Assembly (NCBI GenBank): GCA_020048595.1
Contig: JAIFMH010000298.1
Coordinates: 1 to 8,363, forward strand
Reading direction: 5' to 3'
Source of the DNA: Bacteroidota bacterium
GTDB taxonomy: Bacteria; Bacteroidota; Bacteroidia; Bacteroidales; UBA4417
DNA length: 8,363 bases
A program made the position numbers and the translations under genes. How positions within the stretch are numbered: the stretch's first letter is position 1; every line of letters starts with the position of its first letter. Of the stretch, positions 1 through 5,903 are shown one piece after another. A model generated the notes under the pieces. That model searched no databases, was not told the DNA's origin, and was given only the letters and a program-made list of their open reading frames with translations.

Positions 1-765
1 AGGTGTGTTCAATTGAATTCCGGAACGGGAGACACTATTCAAACTTTAAATATTGAATCTCTTTCTACAAAACCACATTTCAGAGGTAATTTAATGTTTT
101 GTACTGCTGTTTCTCCGGAAATCGGCGGTGCAGTATTCGCTTATGATTTAAGCAGAAACAGCATTGCATGGCAAAAATTTATTGCCCACGGAATTACGGA
201 ACAGCCGTATTATCTGGAAAATAAAATCATAGTGAATGCAGAAGGCGATAACTGGATTAAAATGGATTACGACGGAACATTAACAGATACTATCTGTGAA
301 AACAAATTGTCCGTTGGTGGCTTTTACGCTTGTGTTAAACACTTCCAGTATTTAACACACAACCAAAAAGGAATCACAGCATCTTTCCTTTTGAAACATT
401 TTAACGGTTCCGATATAAAAATTCGGTACGCCAAAGACTTTACGTTTATTTTAGGCGAAAATAAAATTCTTATCCTCGGAAATAGCGGTAAAATAAAGAA
501 GAAAATCGCCATAGACAAAATTATCACTCTGCCGGAAACAGGAGTAAATGAGTATAGGGAAATCCTGAAAGCAGATGATACTATCCTTTGGTTTTACTAT
601 GAAAACATTGTGGTTGTGTACGACTACAAGAGAAACAAAACAGTTAAAACATATGATTTGGGTAGTTGGGATGCACATCAGGTTGTATTGGACGGCAATA
701 ATTTATGGCTTATTACCAAAGAAAACGGGGAGTTGGTTGGAGTGGAATTGGAATCCCGACTATAA
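1..765 (+). CDS. Partial PQQ/WD-like beta-propeller protein (5' end outside window)
   Basis: The reading frame is open from the first base (R-C-V-Q-L-N-S-G...), so the gene almost certainly begins upstream. The TTG at 13 is an in-frame leucine codon and not a convincing start. About 254 residues are visible. At least two stretches look like propeller blades. An early one has GGAVFAYDLSRNSIAWQ followed by YYLENKIIVNAEG and W-x-K-M-D-Y-D-G. A C-terminal one has NIVVVYDYKRNKTVKTYDLG followed by a V-L-D-G-N-N-L-W-L-I segment. Alternating short hydrophobic strands, YD/D-x-x-x-N turns and W residues are typical of PQQ-like (BamB-like) or WD repeat folds, which usually act as binding scaffolds. No catalytic motif is visible and no C-terminal sorting domain follows. 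The next gene starts 134 bp downstream, so no operon link is evident. The fold assignment is an inference from pattern; the specific function is unknown. Confidence 0.6.
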   Translation, partial: RCVQLNSGTGDTIQTLNIESLSTKPHFRGNLMFCTAVSPEIGGAVFAYDLSRNSIAWQKFIAHGITEQPYYLENKIIVNAEGDNWIKMDYDGTLTDTICENKLSVGGFYACVKHFQYLTHNQKGITASFLLKHFNGSDIKIRYAKDFTFILGENKILILGNSGKIKKKIAIDKIITLPETGVNEYREILKADDTILWFYYENIVVVYDYKRNKTVKTYDLGSWDAHQVVLDGNNLWLITKENGELVGVELESRL

Positions 766-899
766 GTAAGCATAATTGTATACTAAAAAGAAATCCTGTG
801 AGTAAAAGATTAAAACAAAAGGAAGTATTACTGATAATATAAAAATACACATATCCCTTTACTGCACAATTAGAAAAACTAAACTAAAATAATCTAACA

Positions 900-1281
900 A
901 TGAATCAATCCGGCCGATTCCAGGATGAAAATCTGATCCTTTCAAACTTCTTTGATGAGGTGTTGGTTGTGTGTCCGGCTTGTACAAAAAAAGCAATTGC
1001 TAAAACAAATTCTGAGGCAAAATCCTTCAGCTACAATAAAAATGCCGGCAAATCAGTTTTTTAATGCTGAATTATGGTTAACGGCTTCTTTTAAAAGCGA
1101 ATTATTCTGGGCATTTAATGATAAGCATCTGGAATATTTAGAGCGATATATCAGTGCCGGCCTGAGGGAACACAAAGAGCGAACCCATTTTACGCTTTTA
1201 GAAAAACTGCCTAAATTTTACCATGAAGCTAAAAACAGGGATAGTCTTTTGAAAATCATTTCAAAATTGAAAAACAAGTGA
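900..1281 (+). pseudogene. Broken zinc-ribbon (TFIIB-type-like) protein gene, frameshifted with probable internal deletion
   Basis: The ATG at 900 opens a 54-codon frame beginning MNQSGRFQDENLILSNFF and containing the CPAC zinc-binding knuckle (residues 25-28). It stops at 1062-1064. The rest of the protein continues in the +1-shifted frame, from about TIKMPANQFFNAELWL (1033 on) to ...LLKIISKLKNK at 1281. The two pieces together resemble a conserved Bacteroidota protein of about 150 residues that I remember as having an N-terminal two-CxxC zinc ribbon and a C-terminal FWAFNDKHLEYLE...REHKERTHFTLLEKLPKFYHEAKNR block. Only one CxxC is present, and the joined length is about 127 codons. A simple 1-base error therefore does not explain it. 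A deletion of 3n+2 bases near 1018-1035, removing the second CxxC, fits better. The downstream frame could still be translated from the TTG/ATG at 952/955, but that would give an unrelated N-terminus. A sequencing or assembly error remains possible. The intact-family description is from memory. Confidence 0.65.
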
Positions 1282-1299
1282 AAAGTTTGTAATCCGCTG

Positions 1300-1314
1300 A
1301 ATGATTCAATCATT
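1300..1314. promoter_or_regulatory. Interrupted palindrome AATGAT-TCA-ATCATT
   Basis: This is a perfect 6-bp inverted repeat around a 3-bp centre, 19 bp after the broken zinc-ribbon gene and about 190 bp before the hemerythrin gene. It has the symmetry of a dimeric regulator's operator and lacks a T tract, so it is not a good terminator. In AT-rich DNA such a palindrome can arise by chance. The rest of the 1282-1504 gap shows no convincing -7 element or RNA gene. Confidence 0.2.
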
Positions 1315-1504
1315 AAACGGTAACGAAATTAATTGAAAACGAGCTCTGCACCAGGAAACAATTTCTCATTATTATTGCGTTATCCGGACAAACCTTGTTT
1401 GCAGTCGGGAAAAACATTCTGATCCATTCACCTCCTGAAACATAAACTGAGCAATGAACAAAACAGTCTCCTTTTCCCTTATTACATCATCATAATTCAA
1501 CATC

Positions 1505-2221
1505 ATGTACAGTTTATCACAGAAACTCGCCGATATTATTCATCACGATCACCAGTTGCTGCCTATATTAAACAGGTTTGGAATTCGCCTGGGTTTTGGT
1601 GATCAGAGTGCGAATGATGTTTGTAAATCACTCGATATCAATGCTGAGTTTTTTATTGAGATATTGAATACGTATCACGATCCGGACTATTTCCCCCGCG
1701 AGCGGTTCCTCGACTTTCCTTTACCGCTGATTGTGGAATACCTGAAGAAAACGCATCTGTATTACTATACTTTTTATATTCCTGAAATAGAGAACCAACT
1801 TAATACTCTGATTGCCTCAGCTCCGGGAGCAAACAATCTGTCGCTGCTCACCCGTTTTTACCTGAAATTTAAACAGGAACTGCATGAACATCTCGAATAC
1901 GAAGACAAATTCACTTTCCCTTATGTGTTGAATCTTCATACCCTTTATTTACAGGGAAGTGCCATTACAAATCCTGAATTGCTGCCGGTTAGGAGCATCA
2001 TTGAGTTTGAGGAGGAACACAGTGATGTGGACAGTAAGCTACTTGATTTTAAAAATATAATTATCAAATACCTGCAAGCAGATTACGACGACAACAAATG
2101 CAATACGCTTATCACCACCCTGTTCAACTTCGAAGACGATTTGCGCGATCATTCACGCATCGAAGACAAAATAATGGTTCCTAAGGTTTTACAAATCGAA
2201 AAACTATTATTTCCGTCATGA
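1505..2221 (+). CDS. RIC/YtfE/ScdA-like di-iron hemerythrin protein
   Basis: This 238-residue cytoplasmic protein starts at ATG 1505 (MYSLSQKLADII). Residues 1 to about 60 resemble the ScdA N-terminal domain. Residues about 75-235 form a hemerythrin-like four-helix bundle. Likely di-iron ligands are H84 (KKTH), H129 and E133 (HLEYED), H172 (EEEHSDVD), and H216 and E220 (HSRIED). The first three match the ligand numbering I know for E. coli YtfE (H84, H129, E133); the later ones are shifted by 12. RIC proteins repair iron-sulphur clusters after nitric oxide or oxidative damage, and hemerythrin domains can also sense O2 or NO. The N-terminal Cys-Cys pair of YtfE/ScdA is missing: the equivalent region reads RLGFGDQSANDVC with a single C40. 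The stop overlaps the start of the regulator gene (ATGA), so the two are translationally coupled. The family call is firm; repair versus sensing is open. Confidence 0.85.
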   Translation: MYSLSQKLADIIHHDHQLLPILNRFGIRLGFGDQSANDVCKSLDINAEFFIEILNTYHDPDYFPRERFLDFPLPLIVEYLKKTHLYYYTFYIPEIENQLNTLIASAPGANNLSLLTRFYLKFKQELHEHLEYEDKFTFPYVLNLHTLYLQGSAITNPELLPVRSIIEFEEEHSDVDSKLLDFKNIIIKYLQADYDDNKCNTLITTLFNFEDDLRDHSRIEDKIMVPKVLQIEKLLFPS

Positions 2222-2814
2222 ATACACGTATCCTGATCATTCACCAAAGTGCTATTGTAGCCGAAGGATTGCAGCGTTTGCTTCAAAATTCTTCCCTGCA
2301 GCTGCATGATCATTTACGGATGTTCAACGATCCGGCAGATATTACTATTCACAGCGGCTCGAATTATATTTTTATAACTACGTCAGCTTTATTTCAAAGC
2401 CTGTACAAAATGCAGCTTATCAATTTTTCGGAAAGCGGTTACAGGTTTATTCAATGTATTACGGATCCGGCCACCAGCCGCGACAATTTATGCTTAGAGG
2501 CGATTTACCTTGACGACTCCCAAAACCAGGTTATCGAAAAAGTGAGAAATACAATAAACTCATTTCATCCTGACAAAAACGCTGTTATAAGCTCATTAAC
2601 GGACAGGGAAACCGAAGTTCTGAAACTGGTTTCCCTTGGCAATGCAAGCAAGGAAATTGCCGATAAGCTCAACATAAGCACACACACCGTAATAACACAC
2701 AGGAAAAATATCACCGAAAAGCTTGGGATTAAATCTATTTCAGGATTAACTGTTTATGCTATACTGAATAAAATTATTGATACCGATGAGTTGAGTATTG
2801 ATGATTTGATTTGA
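2218..2814 (+). CDS. LuxR/NarL-type transcriptional regulator with degenerate receiver domain
   Basis: This 198-residue protein starts at ATG 2218, inside the stop codon of the hemerythrin gene. Residues about 124-188 form a standard LuxR/GerE helix-turn-helix: LTDRETEVLKLVSLGNASKEIA, then a recognition helix around STHTVITHRKNITEKLGI. This predicts DNA binding and activation. The N-terminal 115 residues have the layout of a response-regulator receiver (ILIIHQSAIVAEGLQRLLQ). However, the usual acidic pair after strand 1 is replaced by H9-Q10, and the strand 3 end reads YIFITTSALF with Thr where the phosphoacceptor Asp should be. Aspartyl phosphorylation is therefore unlikely. The domain is probably a pseudo-receiver that responds to protein contact, perhaps with the coupled hemerythrin protein. 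No histidine kinase is nearby. The DNA-binding role is confident; the partner and targets are inference. Confidence 0.85.
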   Translation: MNTRILIIHQSAIVAEGLQRLLQNSSLQLHDHLRMFNDPADITIHSGSNYIFITTSALFQSLYKMQLINFSESGYRFIQCITDPATSRDNLCLEAIYLDDSQNQVIEKVRNTINSFHPDKNAVISSLTDRETEVLKLVSLGNASKEIADKLNISTHTVITHRKNITEKLGIKSISGLTVYAILNKIIDTDELSIDDLI

Positions 2815-2849
2815 GTTTTTGGGGAATTCGTTGTTTGTTGATAGTTTTT

Positions 2850-2877
2850 CGTTATTCGTTAATCGTTATTCGTTAAT
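2850..2877. repeat. Two tandem perfect copies of CGTTATTCGTTAAT
   Basis: The 14-bp unit occurs at 2850-2863 and 2864-2877, followed by the partial variant CGCTATT. Each unit is itself built from CGTTATT/CGTTAAT half-units. A reverse-complement relative (ATTAACGAATCAC) appears near 3164. Simple repeats of this kind are frequent between genes in Bacteroidota. No function can be assigned. Confidence 0.8.
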
Positions 2878-2894
2878 CGCTATTTGCTGGCTGT

Positions 2895-2925
2895 TCCATT
2901 AACCATTTTCCATTTTCTATTAATT
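2895..2925. repeat. CCATT(T)-type simple repeat, first block
   Basis: Short units of the type CCATTAA, CCATTTTC and CTATTAA follow one another with a period of about 6-9 bases. The same unit family reappears on the other side of the 63-bp hairpin, so the hairpin is flanked by related repeats. Confidence 0.6.
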
Positions 2926-2935
2926 CTACTTTACT

Positions 2936-2998
2936 AAAATGAAGAATCAACATATTTTTACCTTGATCCCTAAAGGGAACATGTTGATTCTTCATTTT
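2936..2998. terminator. Long perfect hairpin: bidirectional terminator or short palindromic element
   Basis: The left arm AAAATGAAGAATCAACAT (2936-2953) is perfectly complementary to the right arm (2981-2998), giving an 18-bp stem. The 27-nt interior contains a second hairpin, TCCC-taaa-GGGA (2967-2978). The stem starts with four A and is followed by T, so transcripts from either side would end in a hairpin plus a U run. It lies about 120 bp after the regulator gene and is the only candidate terminator for the hemerythrin/regulator operon. The stem is AT-rich and unusually long for an intrinsic terminator, so a REP- or MITE-like mobile palindrome is an equal alternative. Confidence 0.5.
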
Positions 2999-3064
2999 TA
3001 CGCCCTTAAAAGTATCAGTAAAACTTAAATTGCATTCTGAATTCTATTCTGGAAAAGCAGAATT

Positions 3065-3175
3065 AACCATTTTCTATTTTTACACTGAGCTTGCCAAAGT
3101 GAACCATTTACCATTTACCATTTTCTATTTTCTATTTACCATTTTCTATTAACCATTTCCCATTAACGAATCACT
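3065..3175. repeat. CCATTT / CTATTTT simple repeat, second block
   Basis: Units CCATTTA, CCATTTTCTATTTTCTATTTA and CCATTAACGA recur between 3066 and 3170 with an irregular period of about 7-10 bases, interrupted by the CACTGAGC palindrome-like element. The irregular spacing and lack of unique spacers rule out a CRISPR array. The block is related to 2895-2925 and looks like slippage-prone intergenic sequence. Confidence 0.7.
3083..3101. repeat. CACTGAGCTTGCCAAAGTG palindrome-like REP element
   Basis: The ends CACT/AGTG pair and the interior is imperfectly symmetric. It closely resembles the widespread bacterial intergenic element that I recall as CACTTCGACAGGCTCAGTG, in the opposite orientation and with a few changed bases. 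Its placement inside the simple repeat block supports a dispersed-repeat origin. The match is from memory, not from a search. Confidence 0.45.
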
Positions 3176-3262
3176 ATTTTCTTTCCCCATCCCTAATACT
3201 AGCGATACCGCTTCACTAAAGAATCCCAACATCTATGTATTTCACAGCGTTTTCTGGCGGTC

Positions 3263-3270
3263 TACTTTTG
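3263..3270 (+). promoter_or_regulatory. Bacteroidota-type -7 promoter element TACTTTTG
   Basis: The sequence fits the TAnnTTTG consensus used by the Bacteroidota primary sigma factor. It ends 25 bp before the porin ATG at 3296, which would give a leader of about 20 nt. The upstream -33 region (around 3240-3246, TTTCACA) is only a weak match. It is the best promoter candidate for the porin/FMN-binding operon. Confidence 0.6.
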
Positions 3271-3295
3271 CAGAGTAAACTTTAACAAAACTACT

Positions 3296-4489
3296 ATGTC
3301 AAAAATAACTTTACTTATTATTGCTTTGTTTGCTTCTGCGGTTCTATTTGCACAAAATGAAAATGGCAATATAAATACTGCCGCTAAAATGCTGGAATCG
3401 GATAAAAAACTCAACATTGGCGGATATGGCCAATTAGATTACAATCAGCCCCTGGAAAAGGATGTTTACAAAAACGGAGTTCTTGATGTACACCGTATGG
3501 TTCTGCTATTCGGTTATAAATTTAACGAACGCACCAATTTTATTACCGAAATTGAATTTGAACATGTAAATGAAGCGTATGTTGAACAAGCTTTCCTGAA
3601 TTATAAAATCAACAAATGGCTCAATTTCCGTGGAGGACTTATGCTGATCCCAATGGGAATTACAAACGAGTACCACGAGCCAACTACTTTTAACGGCGTA
3701 AACCGGCCCATGGTCGACACCAAAATTATTCCAACCACCTGGCGCGAGCTGGGAGCCGGATTTACCGGATCATTCAACGAAATATCATTAAAATACCAGG
3801 CTTACGTTGTGAATGGATTTAACGGATATAACGGAACTGCCCAAATAAATGGAAACGATGCATTCCGTAAAGCCCGTCAGAAAGGTATAAAATCATACAT
3901 CAGCTCACCAAATTTCACCACCAAAGTAGATTATTATGGAATCAGAAGCCTGAATATTGGAGGATCTCTGTATGTTGGAAATACACAATCGACCATTTAC
4001 AATTCCATTTCCCGTTCCGATGCAGCTCTGGTTGCCAAAGCCGATAGTTCTATTCTTAAAATGACTATGACAGCACTTGATGCAAAATACAGCCATCATG
4101 GCTTGCAACTGAAAGGGCAGCTTGTATACGCAGCACTTAACTACACCGAAGCGTACAATACTTTCGCAAAAAATGCCAATACCAACAAAGGCATTGGAAG
4201 TGCTATGATGGGATATTATTTTGAAGTTGGGTATAATGTTTTCCAGCAAACCAAAATTGAAGAAAGTGAACTGATTCCTTTTATCAGGTACGAAAAATAC
4301 AACACGCAGCACAAAACTGATGGAGTAACCCTGAAAAATGATCTGTATGATAACACGCTTATAGTTACCGGATTAGGATGGAAGATTACACCGGGAGCTA
4401 TTGTGAAAGCAGATATAGAGTTTGCAAAAAATGCCGCTTCTGATAAGTTTGCCAAAACGTTAAACTTTGGAATAGGTGTTTGGTTTTAG
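3296..4489 (+). CDS. Porin-like outer membrane beta-barrel protein
   Basis: This 397-residue protein begins with a clear signal peptide (MSKITLLIIALFASAVLFAQ, cleavage after about residue 20). A short linker leads into the first strand, LNIGGYGQLDYNQP (residues 39-52). Alternating amphipathic strands follow to the C-terminal FGIGVWF, which ends in an aromatic residue as expected for barrels inserted by BamA. The block GGLMLIPMGITNEYHEPTTF (residues 113-132), then NRPMVDTKIIPTTWRELGAGF, is a conserved-looking signature that I associate with Bacteroidota porins related to the phosphate-selective OprO/OprP group. The substrate cannot be read from sequence. A -7 element lies just upstream, and the FMN-binding protein gene follows after 56 bp with no promoter or terminator between them, so the two are probably one operon. 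Outer membrane location is confident; phosphate specificity is not claimed. Confidence 0.8.
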   Translation: MSKITLLIIALFASAVLFAQNENGNINTAAKMLESDKKLNIGGYGQLDYNQPLEKDVYKNGVLDVHRMVLLFGYKFNERTNFITEIEFEHVNEAYVEQAFLNYKINKWLNFRGGLMLIPMGITNEYHEPTTFNGVNRPMVDTKIIPTTWRELGAGFTGSFNEISLKYQAYVVNGFNGYNGTAQINGNDAFRKARQKGIKSYISSPNFTTKVDYYGIRSLNIGGSLYVGNTQSTIYNSISRSDAALVAKADSSILKMTMTALDAKYSHHGLQLKGQLVYAALNYTEAYNTFAKNANTNKGIGSAMMGYYFEVGYNVFQQTKIEESELIPFIRYEKYNTQHKTDGVTLKNDLYDNTLIVTGLGWKITPGAIVKADIEFAKNAASDKFAKTLNFGIGVWF

Positions 4490-4545
4490 TTCATCCGCAA
4501 TCTGAAATCCGGTTCGCCAGCCGGAATACTTTTCAAAGCATTACT

Positions 4546-5085
4546 ATGAAATTCATTAAAAACATCCTGTATTTATCGGTTGTACTGGTTTTTTCAACGG
4601 CAGCCATGCCGATAAAAACCAGCATGCCACCTGAACTAACAGCCACGGTCGAAAAAAAGTGGCCGGGAAGTACTATTGTTTTGGTTTCGCAACAGCCTGA
4701 TACGGATAAAAGCACCACTTTATATAAAGTAGTGCAGGATAAAACATTAATTGGCTGGGCTTATACACGCAGGGTGCTAAGCTGCCGCAGCGGTGGTTGC
4801 GAAGGGGAAAATGCTATGGCTCAGGAAAGTGTTTCGCACGAATACTTTGATTATTTCGCACTGATGAGCACCCAATACAGCATTCTGGAAATAAAAGTGT
4901 ATAACTATGCCGCAACACATGGACAGGAAATCTGCAGCAAAGCCTGGCTAAAACAGTTTAAAGGCTACGATGGCAGTAAACAGTTGCGGTATGGAAAGGA
5001 TATTGATGCAATAAGCGGGGCAACTATTTCGGGCAGAGCCATTACCGAAGATATAGGAAATGCAGTTGGTATGCTCCGAAACTAA
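4546..5085 (+). CDS. Exported FMN-binding domain protein (covalent flavin site SGATIS)
   Basis: The start is ATG 4546, because MKFIKNILYLSVVLVFSTAA is a signal peptide; an upstream in-frame start at 4480 would overlap the porin gene and bury it. The 179-residue protein has an FMN-binding domain in its C-terminal half. The motif D154-A-I-S-G-A-T-I-S162 matches the D-x-x-S-G-A-T-x-S/T site where ApbE flavin transferases attach FMN through a phosphoester to the last Ser/Thr. The block HEYFDYFALMSTQYSILEIKVYNY (residues 99-122), then ATHGQEI, is the typical core. C80 and C85 (CRSGGC) plus C130 could form a disulphide or bind a metal. Likely role: a periplasmic one-domain electron carrier. No ApbE, NqrC/RnfG-type complex or cytochrome is in the window. 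It is probably co-transcribed with the porin and is followed by a strong terminator. Confidence 0.85.
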   Translation: MKFIKNILYLSVVLVFSTAAMPIKTSMPPELTATVEKKWPGSTIVLVSQQPDTDKSTTLYKVVQDKTLIGWAYTRRVLSCRSGGCEGENAMAQESVSHEYFDYFALMSTQYSILEIKVYNYAATHGQEICSKAWLKQFKGYDGSKQLRYGKDIDAISGATISGRAITEDIGNAVGMLRN

Positions 5086-5148
5086 TAACGCGGTAAAATA
5101 ACATCTGATTTTTTTTTGCTTTCGGAATGATTTACATAAGATTAATAC

Positions 5149-5178
5149 AAAGGATTCCATTTTCAGGAGTCCTTTTTT
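5149..5178 (+). terminator. Intrinsic terminator after the porin/FMN-binding operon
   Basis: A 10-bp stem AAAGGATTCC / GGAGTCCTTT (5149-5158 with 5166-5175, one T-G wobble) encloses the loop ATTTTCA and runs into a six-T tract (5173-5178). It lies 64 bp after the FMN-binding gene and separates it from the DUF4251 gene. Confidence 0.85.
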
Positions 5179-5227
5179 GTTGTTTTACATTTCAATTATT
5201 CGAGTGGTAAAAACCAACATTACATAG

Positions 5228-5235
5228 TATCTTTG
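5228..5235 (+). promoter_or_regulatory. Bacteroidota-type -7 promoter element TATCTTTG
   Basis: This is an exact fit to TAnnTTTG, 48 bp before ATG 5284 and just after the preceding terminator. The leader would be about 42 nt. A clear -33 TTG is not visible at the expected distance. It also argues against the earlier TTG start at 5233, which falls inside this element. Confidence 0.6.
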
Positions 5236-5283
5236 TACTGCAATGGACATATTCTATCATTTCATAACATAAAATCAAATCCT

Positions 5284-5808
5284 ATGAAAGCAAAAATTTC
5301 AGTATTAGCAGTTATTCTGGCCCTTATTGTAACCTCAGGTTTTGCGCAGGAGAAGAGTAAAAAGCAAATAAAAGAAGAGAAAAAAATTGAAAAGCAAAAA
5401 CAGGTTGAGGAACTGATCAATGCGAAAGAGTTTGTTTTTGTTGCCCGCCAGGCAATGCCTACAGGGTACAAAACGGTTAATCTTACAACCAATCCCAACT
5501 ATGTAAAATATCATCCTGAACTGATTGAAAGCTACATGCCTTATTTTGGCAGGGCATTCAGCGGCGTTGGCTACGGAGGTGAATCAGGACTTCATTTTGA
5601 AGGTAAAGCCGAAGAATACACCTTTACAAAAGGGAAGAAGAATTACCAGGTTGATGCTACGGTTAAAGACGAGAAAGATACATACAGGCTTTCGCTCACG
5701 GTAGGTTTTGAGGGTAGCGCAACACTTATGATTACCAGCAATAACAGGAGTGCGATTTCGTATTCAGGTGAAATTTCGGCACCCGAAATAAAGGAAGAGA
5801 AAAAGTAA
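5284..5808 (+). CDS. Exported DUF4251 family protein
   Basis: The start is ATG 5284, giving MKAKISVLAVILALIVTSGFAQ, a signal peptide cut after about residue 22. The mature protein begins with a charged, probably helical stretch (EKSKKQIKEEKKIEKQKQ), then KEFVFVARQAMPTGYKTVNL, YMPYFGRAF and a G-G-E-S-G-L-H-F-E segment. These are the hallmarks of DUF4251 as I know it from Bacteroidales. The 174-residue length is normal for the family. The fold is expected to be beta-rich and periplasmic. The family has no defined biochemical role that I know of, and no catalytic residues stand out. The C-terminus is Lys/Glu-rich (EIKEEKK), mirroring the N-terminal charged stretch. It has its own -7 element and terminator, so it is a single-gene unit. 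Family call confident, function unknown. Confidence 0.8.
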   Translation: MKAKISVLAVILALIVTSGFAQEKSKKQIKEEKKIEKQKQVEELINAKEFVFVARQAMPTGYKTVNLTTNPNYVKYHPELIESYMPYFGRAFSGVGYGGESGLHFEGKAEEYTFTKGKKNYQVDATVKDEKDTYRLSLTVGFEGSATLMITSNNRSAISYSGEISAPEIKEEKK

Positions 5809-5863
5809 CAAGGATCGCAATCTCAAGCCACTTCATTTCAATCTTTAACATACACGCTTACAT

Positions 5864-5892
5864 ACAGCCTCTGTTTTGGGGCTGTTTTTTTT
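5864..5892 (+). terminator. Intrinsic terminator after the DUF4251 gene
   Basis: The stem ACAGCCTC / GGGGCTGT (5864-5871 with 5878-5885, one T-G wobble) has the six-base loop TGTTTT and is followed directly by eight T (5885-5892). It lies 56 bp after the stop codon. Confidence 0.9.
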
Positions 5893-5903
5893 GTGTAGAC
5901 CCA

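Larger units (their letters stand above)
2815..3295. other. 481-bp repeat-rich intergenic region without a credible gene
   Basis: No protein-coding frame of credible length is visible on either strand. The stretch holds a 14-bp tandem repeat (2850-2877), CCATTT-type simple repeats (2895-2925 and 3065-3175), a 63-bp hairpin (2936-2998), a smaller ATTCTG-gaaaag-CAGAAT hairpin (3046-3063), a palindrome-like CACTGAGC element (3083-3101) and a promoter -7 element before the porin gene (3263-3270). The density of repeats suggests a dispersed intergenic repeat cluster. Confidence 0.7.

Noticed and set aside
985..992. A-run (AAAAAAAG) in the zinc-ribbon gene as a programmed frameshift site
   Set aside because: A -1 shift there leads to the wrong frame; the downstream homologous frame needs +1 (or -2). 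The missing second CxxC also argues for a deletion, not recoding.
2940..2999. Short ORFs of about 20-27 codons on both strands of the hairpin (plus-strand one starts MKNQHIFTLI)
   Set aside because: Both arise from the palindrome itself, which encodes MKNQH in either direction; no ribosome binding or conservation evidence.
3102..3170. CCATTT repeats as a CRISPR array
   Set aside because: Units are only 6-9 bp, irregular and without unique spacers; no cas genes are present.
3905..4312. Minus-strand open frame opposite the porin gene
   Set aside because: It is a composition shadow of the porin gene, with no domain pattern; the plus frame has a signal peptide and barrel features.
4508..4525. 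TCCGG...CCGGA hairpin between porin and FMN-binding genes as a terminator
   Set aside because: The stem is only 5 bp with an 8-nt loop and no T tract follows; it does not separate the two genes into different units.
4480..4545. Upstream extension of the FMN-binding protein into the porin 3' end
   Set aside because: It would place 22 non-hydrophobic residues before a good signal peptide and overlap the porin gene; ATG 4546 fits better.
5233..5283. Upstream TTG extension of the DUF4251 protein
   Set aside because: It starts inside the TATCTTTG promoter element and would bury the signal peptide that begins at ATG 5284.
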